Notes under the pieces: generated by a model
What the model saw: the letters and a program-made list of their open reading frames with translations, nothing else
Databases searched by the model: none
What the model was told of the DNA's origin: nothing
Program-made: the position numbers and the translations under genes
Source of the DNA: QPIN01 sp965224575
GTDB lineage: Bacteria > Pseudomonadota > Gammaproteobacteria > Methylococcales > Methylomonadaceae
Length of the DNA: 64,000 nucleotides
Assembly: GCA_965224575.1 (NCBI GenBank)
Contig: CBDCZQ010000006.1
Span: 434,001 to 498,000 of the forward strand
Direction: 5' to 3'
Shown: positions 33,857-42,507 of the stretch, one piece after another
How positions within the stretch are numbered: the first letter of the stretch is position 1
Layout of the letters: every line of letters begins with the position of its first letter

Positions 33857-35959
33857 CTATGCATTTTGTCCTACTGTTGAAATCACTTTAATCTGATGAT
33901 CTTCAGGAATTTCATTGTATGCCAAAACATGCAAACCAGAAATTGAATGTCGGACGAACCTAGCTAACCAAGGCCGAATAAAAGAAGAGACTAACAACAC
34001 TGCCGCCTGACCTTCCATTTCCATTTTTTGAGCACTTTCTTCTAAAGACATGTTCATTTGCTCTGCTAACCCTGGTTCTATACCGGCACCATTTTCGCCC
34101 GCCGTTTGCAAAGACTGTTGCAACAACCGTTCCAACTCTGGATCTAGAGTTATAACAGCAAGCTCTTTCTCTACCCCATTGATTTCATAAACAATTGAAC
34201 GACCTAATGCTGCACGGGTAGCAGAAGTTAAAACGTCAGGATCTTGACTCTTGGTTCCGTACTCCGCTAATGTTTCTGCAATAGTCCGGATATCTCGAAT
34301 AGAGACCCCTTCTCGTAGCAAATTTTGTAAAACTTTAACCACAATACCTAATGCGAGTGTTTTAGGCACTAAATCTTCAACCAGCTTAGGGGCTGATTTA
34401 GATAAGTTATCTAATATATTCTGTGCCTCCTCATAGCCGAATAATTCGTGCGCATTACTTTGTAAGATATGACTTAGATGCGTTGCTGCAACTGTCCCTG
34501 GATCAACAACTGTATACCCTAAGGTTTGAGCCTGATCTTTTTGATTACTTTCTATCCATACTGCATCCAACCCAAAAGCTGGATCTTGAGTTACTTCTCC
34601 TTGCAAGTCGCCAAAGACTTGCCCAGGATTAATTGCCATTTCTTTTTCTGGCATAATCTCGGCTTCTCCAACAGTCACCCCCATTAAAGAAATCCTATAC
34701 CCTGTAGGTGATAAATCCAGATTATCTCGTATGTGAACGGAAGGTACTAAAAACCCAAGCTCTTGTGACAGTTTTTTTCGCACACCTTTAATTCGTGTCA
34801 TTAATTGTCCACCCTGGTTTTTATCCACCAATGGAATCAGTCGATAGCCGACTTCTAAACCAATCACATCAACGGGCATAACATCATCCCAGCCTAATTC
34901 TTTTATTTCTTGCGCAGCACTTTGCTGTTGAGGCGATTGTGCTGCCTGCTGCAAAACTTCCTCTTGTTCTTTTTGATGCCTCTGATTGATTAAATAAGCA
35001 CTACCTAACAATGCCAAGGAAAGTAAAATAAAAACCAGATTCGGCATACCTGGGATAACACCTAACATACCCATAATTGCTGCTGTGACTATCAGTGATT
35101 TAGGATCATTAAATAATTGATTCCCAACTTGCTCACCCACAGTTTCGTCACTACCACGAACTCTTGTGACAACAATCGCAGAGGCAGTTGATAAAAGTAA
35201 TGATGGGATTTGTGCAACCAGTCCATCCCCAATGGTTAATAAAACATAAACTTCGCCGGCTTCAGAAAAGCTGAGTCCATGCTGCCCTACACCAATCGCC
35301 AAGCCACCTATAACATTGATAAATAAAATAATTATCCCTGCTATTGCATCACCTCTGACAAACTTACTGGCACCATCCATTGATCCATAAAAATCTGCTT
35401 CTGCTGCAACTTCTATACGTCTCTCTCTAGCTTGGTCCTGATCTATTAAACCTGAATTTAAATCGGCATCAATAGCCATTTGCTTTCCGGGCATAGCATC
35501 CAATGTAAATCTGGCACCAACTTCGGCAACTCGTCCTGCACCTTTCGTAACAACAACAAAGTTGATAATCACTAAAATTGCGAAAACAACCAAACCAACG
35601 GCAAAGTTTCCACCAATCACAAAAGAGCCAAACGCTTCAATCACCTTACCGACTGCATCCCCACCTTCATGACCCTCTAACAAAATAATTCGTGTAGATG
35701 CTACATTCAAAGCGAGTCTTAGCAAGGTTGCAATTAAAATAACGGAGGGAAAAACAGCAAACTCTAATGGTTTAAGACTGTAAATAACAACTAAAAGAAT
35801 AATTAATGAAAATGCAATATTAAAGGTAAAAAATAAATCTAATAAAAAAGGCGGTAAAGGTAGCACGATCATTGATAATATCATGACGATAACTACCGGT
35901 GCCCCTAGCCCCATACTTGAAATAGATTTGATTGTTTCGACTACTTTAGCGAGATCCAT
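33857..35959 (-). CDS. flhA: Flagellar export gate protein FlhA
   Basis: A 700-residue protein with eight transmembrane helices in the first ~330 residues and a large cytoplasmic export-gate domain. The FHIPEP signature region lies around KGAGRVAEVGARFTLDAMPG and DADLNSG, followed by RRIEVAAEADFYGSMDGASK. Length and content are full and normal. It forms the nonameric ring of the flagellar type III export apparatus. Confidence 0.97.
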   Translation of the reverse strand: MDLAKVVETIKSISSMGLGAPVVIVMILSMIVLPLPPFLLDLFFTFNIAFSLIILLVVIYSLKPLEFAVFPSVILIATLLRLALNVASTRIILLEGHEGGDAVGKVIEAFGSFVIGGNFAVGLVVFAILVIINFVVVTKGAGRVAEVGARFTLDAMPGKQMAIDADLNSGLIDQDQARERRIEVAAEADFYGSMDGASKFVRGDAIAGIIILFINVIGGLAIGVGQHGLSFSEAGEVYVLLTIGDGLVAQIPSLLLSTASAIVVTRVRGSDETVGEQVGNQLFNDPKSLIVTAAIMGMLGVIPGMPNLVFILLSLALLGSAYLINQRHQKEQEEVLQQAAQSPQQQSAAQEIKELGWDDVMPVDVIGLEVGYRLIPLVDKNQGGQLMTRIKGVRKKLSQELGFLVPSVHIRDNLDLSPTGYRISLMGVTVGEAEIMPEKEMAINPGQVFGDLQGEVTQDPAFGLDAVWIESNQKDQAQTLGYTVVDPGTVAATHLSHILQSNAHELFGYEEAQNILDNLSKSAPKLVEDLVPKTLALGIVVKVLQNLLREGVSIRDIRTIAETLAEYGTKSQDPDVLTSATRAALGRSIVYEINGVEKELAVITLDPELERLLQQSLQTAGENGAGIEPGLAEQMNMSLEESAQKMEMEGQAAVLLVSSFIRPWLARFVRHSISGLHVLAYNEIPEDHQIKVISTVGQNA

Positions 35960-36001
35960 AATATTTTTTCTATAGGTTATATGTGATAGATATAAATGCT
36001 C

Positions 36002-37129
36002 TTACTCTTGCCTAAAATCATCGGGAACTTTTATATTACGCGGTGGCAATGGTTTATCTCCATTATTTTCAGTTGCTGCTTTTAACTGAAAGACATAAGC
36101 CAATATCTGCGCGACAGCTAAAAAGAGTCCTTTTGGAATTTCTTCACCTATCTCTGCCGAATAAAACAATGCCCTTGCTAAAGGTGGAGCTGCGACCAAA
36201 GGAATATCTGCTCCCATTGCACTATTTCTTATATGAGCGGCGATCAGGTCTACACCTTTTGCAACCATAATGGGAGCCCCACTACCTAAAGGATCATACT
36301 TCAATGCTATGGCATAGTGAGTTGGGTTAGTGACAATCACATCTGCTTTTGGTACTTCATCCATCATCCTTTGTTGGGACATTTCCATCTGTTTTCTACG
36401 AATCTGCCCCTTTATTTCTGGGTTACCTTCTTGTTGTTTAGATTCATCTTTAACTTCCTGTTTAGACATTTTTAGTTGTTTATTGTTATTCCATAATTGA
36501 TAAGGCACATCAATTGCCACAATGACAATCAAGGTTGAACTTAAAATCAAAAACCCAAACAGGATAATATCGCCTGCATTAATCATTGCATTATTCAATG
36601 ACAAAGAACTTAATGCCATAAACTGATCTAAATATCCTTTGAATAAACTACCAGCAACTGAAAAAACTAAGACAATTTTTACTATAGATTTTAGTAATTC
36701 AACCCAGCCCTGGACTCCAAACATTCTTTTTAAACCAGAAACAGGATTCATTTTTGAAATTTTAGGACTCATTGATTCTGTACTAAAATTCCATCCCCCC
36801 ATCATAATAGGTGTTAATAATGCGACAACTCCCATCGTTAAAACTAAAGGCACAATTAACAACATTCCATCTAATAAAACCTGTTTAAAATAAATAATCA
36901 GGCTTGCATCGTCAAAGAACACATCACGCTTTAATTTAAATTGTTTTTGAATTATTTGTATTAAACCTTGACTAATTGATTCTCCTGTAAATATCAGCAT
37001 AACTGAGCCAGTCATTAATGCAACGAAGGTATTAAGTTCTTTTGAACGAGGAATCTGTCCCTTTTTTCTAGCATCAGCAATTCGCTTTGCCGTGGGTTCT
37101 TCGGTTTTATCTCCTGAGTCATCAGCCAT
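36002..37129 (-). CDS. flhB: Flagellar export switch protein FlhB
   Basis: A 375-residue protein beginning DKTEEPTAKRIADARKKGQI, with four membrane segments and the autocleavage motif NPTH at 268-271. The cleaved C-terminal domain switches export from rod/hook to filament substrates. The C-terminal tail is about 15-20 residues past the folded domain. It is in the standard position between fliR and flhA. Confidence 0.97.
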   Translation of the reverse strand: MADDSGDKTEEPTAKRIADARKKGQIPRSKELNTFVALMTGSVMLIFTGESISQGLIQIIQKQFKLKRDVFFDDASLIIYFKQVLLDGMLLIVPLVLTMGVVALLTPIMMGGWNFSTESMSPKISKMNPVSGLKRMFGVQGWVELLKSIVKIVLVFSVAGSLFKGYLDQFMALSSLSLNNAMINAGDIILFGFLILSSTLIVIVAIDVPYQLWNNNKQLKMSKQEVKDESKQQEGNPEIKGQIRRKQMEMSQQRMMDEVPKADVIVTNPTHYAIALKYDPLGSGAPIMVAKGVDLIAAHIRNSAMGADIPLVAAPPLARALFYSAEIGEEIPKGLFLAVAQILAYVFQLKAATENNGDKPLPPRNIKVPDDFRQE

Positions 37130-37138
37130 TTAAATATC

Positions 37139-37924
37139 CTATAACTTTAATAACTGCTGTATTAACTGATAACCTTCGGTTAATACATTTGAAAAAACTT
37201 CTATTGAATTAGACATTGAAATCCAGATCAAAACTAACCCCAGCATAATGGTAATGGGAATACCTACAGCAAAAATTTGTATTTGTGGTGCTGCCCGTGC
37301 AGCAACACCAAAACTGATATTGACGAATAATAATGCAGCCATAATGGGCATTGCGAGTAGAACACCGCCTGCAAAAATTTGGCTACTCCAACTGATAATA
37401 GACCATAAATCATTCAAATTAAGACCAATAATGCCAACGGGTAATGTATTAAAGCTTTCTACTAACATCTCTATTAATAACAAATGACCATTAACACTTA
37501 AAAACATTAAATTTGCAGAAACAATAAACACTTGTGACACAACAGGAACTTGTACGCCAGAGGCCGGATCAACCATAGATGCAAAACCTAAACCCATACT
37601 ATAGGCAATACTTTGTCCGCCTAATAACATCACAGAAAAGACCATTTGCAACACAAAACCGGTAGATAAGCCAATAACCAGTTGTTGAAGTGTCACCATA
37701 AAACCTTGATGACTAAATATATCAATATCAGGAGGACTTGGTAATAATGGAACAACAACAAGCGTAATAAAGAGCGCCACAATAACTCGAATTTTCGCTG
37801 GAAGTGCTCGAATACTAAAGACGGGGATAGAAATAAACATTGAACCAATGCGAATAAATGGCCAAATAAATGAAGCCAATGTTGATAGTATCTGTCCCTC
37901 CGTGATGTTCATTGGTCTACCCAA
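37139..37924 (-). CDS. fliR: Flagellar export protein FliR
   Basis: A 261-residue polytopic membrane protein with about six hydrophobic segments; GFMVTLQQLVIGLSTGFVLQ and MGLGFASMVDPASGVQVPVV are FliR hallmarks. It is part of the FliPQR export channel. The first ATG overlaps the end of fliQ by 8 bases; a second ATG four codons later (37912), preceded by an AGA-rich sequence, is an equally possible start. Confidence 0.95.
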   Translation of the reverse strand: MGRPMNITEGQILSTLASFIWPFIRIGSMFISIPVFSIRALPAKIRVIVALFITLVVVPLLPSPPDIDIFSHQGFMVTLQQLVIGLSTGFVLQMVFSVMLLGGQSIAYSMGLGFASMVDPASGVQVPVVSQVFIVSANLMFLSVNGHLLLIEMLVESFNTLPVGIIGLNLNDLWSIISWSSQIFAGGVLLAMPIMAALLFVNISFGVAARAAPQIQIFAVGIPITIMLGLVLIWISMSNSIEVFSNVLTEGYQLIQQLLKL

Positions 37925-38186
37925 TAAGTGTTGGAATTTGATACATCAAGTTTTGAAAATAATCAATAATTGCTTGTAACATCCACGGGCCTGCAAGTGT
38001 TAAAACTAAAATAACCATTGCTAATTTAGGAATGAATGATAATGTTTGTTCGTTAATTTGTGTTGCAGCCTGAAACATGGCAACAAGCAACCCTACAGCT
38101 AACGAAGACAATAAAATTGGAGCAATTAACTTTATTGCAACTAAGACTGTATCTTCAGCAATTGAGGAAATAACGTCTGGAGTCAT
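37917..38186 (-). CDS. fliQ: Flagellar export protein FliQ
   Basis: An 89-residue protein with two membrane helices (~17-40 and ~52-75). LVAMFQAATQINEQTLSFIPK is the conserved FliQ loop. It forms the export channel with FliP and FliR. Size and gene position are normal. Confidence 0.96.
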   Translation of the reverse strand: MTPDVISSIAEDTVLVAIKLIAPILLSSLAVGLLVAMFQAATQINEQTLSFIPKLAMVILVLTLAGPWMLQAIIDYFQNLMYQIPTLIG

Positions 38187-38204
38187 AATAATGTCTATAA
38201 ATTG

Positions 38205-38942
38205 TCACACATAAAAACTGGCCGCTAACATTTCCATCACTAATGTCCAGCCATCAGCCAATACAAATAGCATGATTTTGAACGGTAAAGAAATAATCAT
38301 CGGAGATAACATCATCATACCCATTGCCATTAGTACACTAGCCACGACTAAGTCAATCACTAAAAATGGCAAAAAAATCAAAAAACCAATCTGAAATGCA
38401 GTTTTAAGTTCACTGGTCACAAAAGCAGGTAAGAGTAATGAGAAAGGCACATCATCAACTGATTCAAAATCTTCTGAATCTGATATTTTCATAAACAATT
38501 CTAAATCTGTTTCTCTAGTTTGCTTTAACATAAACTTTCTAAAAGGCTCAGATGCTTTTTCAATTGCCTTTGTAATCTCTATTTTTTCTTCCATATAGGG
38601 CTGAACGGCCTCTGTATTAACCTTATCAAAAACCGGCATCATTATAAAAATTGTCAAAAATAGAGATAACCCAAGTAATACTTGATTACTTGGTGCCTGA
38701 CCTGTCCCTAAAGCTTGGCGTAACAAACCCAAAACGATCATAATTCGAGTAAACGATGTCATGGTTAATAACATTGAAGGCAAAACAGTCAGCATTGTCA
38801 TTAATGCTAAAATTTGAATCGTTACCGTATATGTTTCACCGCCGTTCGGGTTTGTTGTGACAGTCAGCGCATCAATTCCGGGAGCCGCGACCGATACAAC
38901 TGGCATTAATCCAACAAGCAAACTAACAACTATTTTATTCAT
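38205..38942 (-). CDS. fliP: Flagellar export protein FliP
   Basis: A 245-residue protein with a cleavable signal peptide (MNKIVVSLLVGLMPVVSVAA) and four further membrane segments. TSFTRIMIVLGLLRQALGTG and the C-terminal LVIDLVVASVLMAMGMMMLS are strongly conserved FliP segments. It is the core of the export channel. It overlaps the fliO stop by 8 bases. Confidence 0.97.
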   Translation of the reverse strand: MNKIVVSLLVGLMPVVSVAAPGIDALTVTTNPNGGETYTVTIQILALMTMLTVLPSMLLTMTSFTRIMIVLGLLRQALGTGQAPSNQVLLGLSLFLTIFIMMPVFDKVNTEAVQPYMEEKIEITKAIEKASEPFRKFMLKQTRETDLELFMKISDSEDFESVDDVPFSLLLPAFVTSELKTAFQIGFLIFLPFLVIDLVVASVLMAMGMMMLSPMIISLPFKIMLFVLADGWTLVMEMLAASFYV

Positions 38943-39372
38943 TTAAAGTTCCAGTCATTATCTGTTTGAGTTTTTCAGAAAACTCACTTTCAGCAGGCCT
39001 TTCTTTTGTTTCTTGAACCACTCGATCATTATCCTCAAGAACCAACAAGTTATTTATTCGTCCAGGCGAAACACCTAGCACTATTTGCTTTTCACCCACT
39101 TGAACCAACATGACTTTTTCGCGCCCTCCTAAAGATAAGCCTGAAATAACTCTCATTTTTTGTTTTGAATTTTCTGGTAATGCTCCCATTTTTCTCATCA
39201 ACCAGATACAAGCAAAGAATAGAGCTATGACTATTATTAGCCCTAATGCCCAACTCATCACATGATCATAAGTAACTAATCTAGTAGGCTTTTTACCATC
39301 AATATCTATAGCAGCGTATGTAGATGAAATTGAAAACAAAAAAATAGTGATACTAGCAATTAAAATTCTCAA
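38935..39372 (-). CDS. fliO: Flagellar export accessory protein FliO
   Basis: A 145-residue protein with a signal-like N-terminus, a second membrane helix (~37-58), and a short cytoplasmic domain with RVISGLSLGGREKVMLVQVG and ILGVSPGRI-like residues, the FliO/FliZ signature. It helps FliP assembly. It starts one base after the fliN stop. Confidence 0.92.
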   Translation of the reverse strand: MRILIASITIFLFSISSTYAAIDIDGKKPTRLVTYDHVMSWALGLIIVIALFFACIWLMRKMGALPENSKQKMRVISGLSLGGREKVMLVQVGEKQIVLGVSPGRINNLLVLEDNDRVVQETKERPAESEFSEKLKQIMTGTLNE

Positions 39373-39373
39373 T

Positions 39374-39865
39374 TTATGACCCTAATTTTTTCACGCGTTC
39401 TGATGGACTAATCACATCCGTTAATCGAATTCCAAATTTATCGTTCACGACAACAACTTCTCCATGGGCAATCAACGTGCCATTAACCAATACATCCATC
39501 GGTTCGCCAGCAAATCTATCTAATTCAATGACTGAGCCTTGGTTAAGCTGTAATAAGTTTCTAATATTAATACTTGTCCTTCCTATTTCCATGGAAACTG
39601 TGACAGGCACATCCAGAATGACATCTAATTTAATATCCTCTGATGTAGAAGCAACTGCTGCTGAGCCTGTTTCAGCTTGCGCTTCTAATTCATCAAATGT
39701 TGCTGCTTCTATATCTTCAGCATCACTTTGTTCTTGTAGAGCATCGCCCCAATCTGCTCCTGCATCCTCTTCATTCGTCTCAACCCCAGATTCTGCTTCG
39801 GCAGTGGCTTGCTCTTCCATTGCATCACCCCAGTCAGCGCCCAGATCTTCTTCATTTTCACTCAT
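39374..39865 (-). CDS. fliN: Flagellar motor switch protein FliN
   Basis: A 163-residue protein. The C-terminal SpoA domain (~80-160) has LDVILDVPVTVSMEIGRT and GEVVVVNDKFGIRL. The acidic N-terminal tail contains two copies of an EED-x-GADWGDA-x-EQ motif (~4-18 and ~31-46), so this short peptide is duplicated. FliN forms the bottom of the C-ring and receives CheY-P. It lies between fliM and fliO as expected. Confidence 0.95.
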   Translation of the reverse strand: MSENEEDLGADWGDAMEEQATAEAESGVETNEEDAGADWGDALQEQSDAEDIEAATFDELEAQAETGSAAVASTSEDIKLDVILDVPVTVSMEIGRTSINIRNLLQLNQGSVIELDRFAGEPMDVLVNGTLIAHGEVVVVNDKFGIRLTDVISPSERVKKLGS

Positions 39866-39914
39866 TCTTTTTACCTTTTTATTACTTTTGAATAGAACTC
39901 AATTTCTTTCGTTT

Positions 39915-40895
39915 CTACCCTAAAGAATCCTGAGTTAATTTTTCTGTTACTTGAACAGCATAATTACCATCTGACAACCCAATTTTACCGTTAAAAATAT
40001 TGACATCTTCTGCTTTAACAGTGACTATTTCAGGCATTTCAATAGGAATAACATCCCCTTTTTGGAAGTTAATCACATCTTTAATTGTCATTGTTTTTTC
40101 AATCAGCATACTATTTAAAGAAACTTCACTCCGAAGTACTTCTTTTCTCAAATTTTCCTGCCAAGTTCCATCAACTTCCCCTCTATCACTTGATACTGCA
40201 TCTAACAAATCTCTAATAGGTTCTATCATTGAATAAGGCATTGCTATATCAATTTTCCCTCCCCCTCCTTCTAGCTCGACAAGAATGGTTGAAACAACAA
40301 CAATTTCTGAAGGACTTACGATATTTGCAAATTGAGGATTTACCTCAGAATTCATATATTCCATTTCAACATCCATCACTGGCTTCCAGGCCTCTTTTAA
40401 ATCCTTAAATAACATATCAATAATTAAACGAATAACTCGCATTTCCGTTGGTGTAAATTCACGCCCTTCCACTTTATTGTAAAACTGACCACCGCCACCA
40501 AAAAAATTATCTACTGCTGTAAAAACAAGTTTTGGCTCCATAACGATTAATGCCCTGCCTCTTAAAGGTGAAAATCGAACAATATTAAGATTTGTTGGGA
40601 CATAAAGACTTTGGATATAATCAGAAAACTTTTGAACTTGTATTCCTTCAATAGAAATTTCTGCTGATCTTCTTAAAAAATTAAACAGAGAGATACGAAA
40701 ATAACGTGTAAACCGTTCATTAATCATCTCTAATGTTGGCATCCTGCCTCTTACAATTCTTTCTTGACTTGCTAAGTCATATCCTTTTACAGTTCCTGAT
40801 TCTTCTTCAGCTACTTCGGTTTCTACTTCACCATCGTCGACACCGTGTAAAAGTGCATCAATTTCATCCTGTGAAAGAAGATCTGCTGTAGACAT
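39915..40895 (-). CDS. fliM: Flagellar motor switch protein FliM
   Basis: A 326-residue switch protein. The N-terminal LSQDEIDALLHGVDDG (~6-21) is the CheY-P-binding peptide. The middle CheC-like domain includes FFGGGGQFYNKVEGREFTP, and the C-terminal SpoA domain ends with VQVTEKLTQDS. It couples CheY signalling to the direction of rotation. Confidence 0.97.
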   Translation of the reverse strand: MSTADLLSQDEIDALLHGVDDGEVETEVAEEESGTVKGYDLASQERIVRGRMPTLEMINERFTRYFRISLFNFLRRSAEISIEGIQVQKFSDYIQSLYVPTNLNIVRFSPLRGRALIVMEPKLVFTAVDNFFGGGGQFYNKVEGREFTPTEMRVIRLIIDMLFKDLKEAWKPVMDVEMEYMNSEVNPQFANIVSPSEIVVVSTILVELEGGGGKIDIAMPYSMIEPIRDLLDAVSSDRGEVDGTWQENLRKEVLRSEVSLNSMLIEKTMTIKDVINFQKGDVIPIEMPEIVTVKAEDVNIFNGKIGLSDGNYAVQVTEKLTQDSLG

Positions 40896-41000
40896 AACTT
40901 TAAAACCTCAATAAAAAAATTTAGTTATCACCACAAAGTTAACCAAGCAAATATATAATTAAATAGCCTTAGGCAACTTGCAATAAATAATCGGGGGTAC

Positions 41001-41507
41001 TTATTGCATTACAAAAGAAGTAAAAAAAATATTTGTCACTTTGTTTTTCTTTGTCATTTTTTCCATAACCTCACCCACCACCTTTAACATTTCATCCCGT
41101 AGCGCTTCTTTTCCTTCAATAGTCATTAGGTTTTTTGATCCTTTTGCACTAATTGCCATTAGTAAATTATTTCGTATCATTGGTTCGTGCTTCTTAAGCA
41201 CTTCAATTGTCTCTTCACCCTTAACTAACAATGAAACTGATACCTGAATTAAGCTTGCTCCAGAACCCTTAGGGAAATTTACAATTAATGATTTTTTCAT
41301 ATCATAATAAATATCATCACTAGCTCCTTCTTCATCCTCTTCCTCTATAACTTCCCCACTCACCTCTTTATCTAATTCTTCAGAGTTACCCATAAAAAAA
41401 TAGTAACCAGCACCTGCCCCTGCTAATAGTAAAATAACTAACCCTATAATAATCATTTTTTTTGAAGACTTTTTTTCATCTCCATTTTCTACTTCATTTT
41501 CTGCCAT
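41001..41507 (-). CDS. fliL: Flagellar basal body protein FliL
   Basis: A 168-residue protein with one membrane helix (~18-36), an acidic juxtamembrane stretch, and a periplasmic stomatin-like domain ending VTNIFFTSFVMQ. FliL rings surround stators and support torque. It is the first gene of the visible leftward block, preceded by a 630-base gap that holds a terminator and a possible sigma-54 promoter. AGGAGG precedes the ATG. Confidence 0.94.
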   Translation of the reverse strand: MAENEVENGDEKKSSKKMIIIGLVILLLAGAGAGYYFFMGNSEELDKEVSGEVIEEEDEEGASDDIYYDMKKSLIVNFPKGSGASLIQVSVSLLVKGEETIEVLKKHEPMIRNNLLMAISAKGSKNLMTIEGKEALRDEMLKVVGEVMEKMTKKNKVTNIFFTSFVMQ

Positions 41508-41752
41508 AATTCCTCCTATTCTGCTTTTAACTGTAGACTATTTTTAGTAAATTACTCACCATAATCATTTAATATATAAATTTTTTTCTTTCTAAGTATG
41601 TGTATTAATTATAAAAATAACTCTCAATCAAGAAAACCACAGCTATTATCACAATAAGCAAGATAATCTTTATTAATACATTTGAAGACTATTTAAGTAA
41701 CAAACGTTCAGAAATTATCAGAAAGACATATTTTTGTCTTTTCTATCATTTG

Positions 41753-41769
41753 AGCAATCAACAGGCCAA
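41753..41769 (-). promoter_or_regulatory. Possible sigma-54 promoter for the fliL operon
   Basis: On the minus strand the sequence TTGGCCTGTTGATTGCT fits the -24/-12 consensus TGGCAC-N5-TTGCT with the correct GG-GC spacing and matches at TGGC and TTGCT. It is ~245 bases before the fliL start, rather far. Polar flagellar class II/III operons are commonly RpoN-dependent, which supports the reading. No enhancer site was identified. Confidence 0.45.
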
Positions 41770-41835
41770 AATAATATTAGCCAATAAATACAAATGGTTA
41801 TAATATAATATAGGTAAGCCTAGCCTATTTTTAAA

Positions 41836-41873
41836 CAAAAAAAGGGAGTAAAATTAACTTTTACTCCCTTTTT
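41836..41873. terminator. Bidirectional rho-independent terminator
   Basis: AAAGGGAGTAAAA, a TTAAC loop, then TTTTACTCCCTTT, a perfect 13-pair stem with an A-tract on one side and T-tract on the other. It would end leftward transcription from the DUF2892 gene before the flagellar operon. Confidence 0.88.
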
Positions 41874-42137
41874 TCTATACAAACTTCTAGGCAATCAATT
41901 TTTCTTAGATTCTAAATTAATTAACTCAAATACTAACTCCTCTTCTAAATCATACTTTGTTCCTTAGATAAATATTTATCAGTTAAATTAATCATCTCTA
42001 AATTTTTCACAGTATAAAATATGCTCTATTTACTAATAATAAAGCATATTTAGGTATAAGAACTAGGGGTGATTAATATCATAAAAATTACTTTTAAAGT
42101 ATTTTCAATATAAGAAAAATACCATTAATCAGATTTT

Positions 42138-42338
42138 TTAAAATGCACAACCCGTCTTCACGCCAAATCGTTTTAATAATATTACCAACGGACAAAAACC
42201 TGTAAAAGAAGCCTGAACCAAATTAAGACCCACGAAACCAGTTAACCATAACCAATTCAATGAGAAAAATAGAGATAAACATATGCTTACTAATATAAAC
42301 ATTCCAGCAAAAAACATTACTAAACGATCAATTGTCAT
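42138..42338 (-). CDS. DUF2892 (YgaP-like) membrane protein
   Basis: A 66-residue protein with two membrane helices (~5-27 and ~30-50) and the C-terminal GFCPLVILLKRFGVKTGC, the pattern of DUF2892, the membrane domain of YgaP-type rhodanese proteins standing alone. The frame extends to 42350 with a TTG, but the ATG at 42338 is preceded by GGGAGGAATT, an excellent ribosome site. Two Cys near the C-terminus are conserved in the family. Function is unproven. Confidence 0.88.
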   Translation of the reverse strand: MTIDRLVMFFAGMFILVSICLSLFFSLNWLWLTGFVGLNLVQASFTGFCPLVILLKRFGVKTGCAF

Positions 42339-42433
42339 AATTCCTCCCAACCATATCTAGGTATACTATATTTCTAACAAAAATATAGTATACGCCATTA
42401 ATTAGTATATTATTATTTAATTATATATATGGG

Positions 42434-42463
42434 TATAAAAAAAGCCCTTTTCGGGCTTTTTTT
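42434..42463 (-). terminator. Rho-independent terminator after fimV
   Basis: AAAAAAAGCCC, then TTTTC, then GGGCTTTTTTT. The stem is AAAAAGCCC/GGGCTTTTT. It lies ~45 bases beyond the fimV stop and upstream of the DUF2892 gene; it can act on both strands, and its position fits the end of the fimV message. Confidence 0.88.
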
Positions 42464-42507
42464 ACTTTTGCTATCTTTCTATTTTAAGCTTACTTCTGAA
42501 TAGCAAC

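Larger units (their letters stand above)
41508..42137. other. Intergenic region upstream of the flagellar operon
   Basis: A 630-base, very AT-rich gap between fliL and the DUF2892 gene. It contains a sigma-54-like promoter (41753-41769) and a strong terminator (41836-41873), listed separately. No further open frame with a ribosome site stands out. fliK, which often precedes fliL, is absent. Confidence 0.6.
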
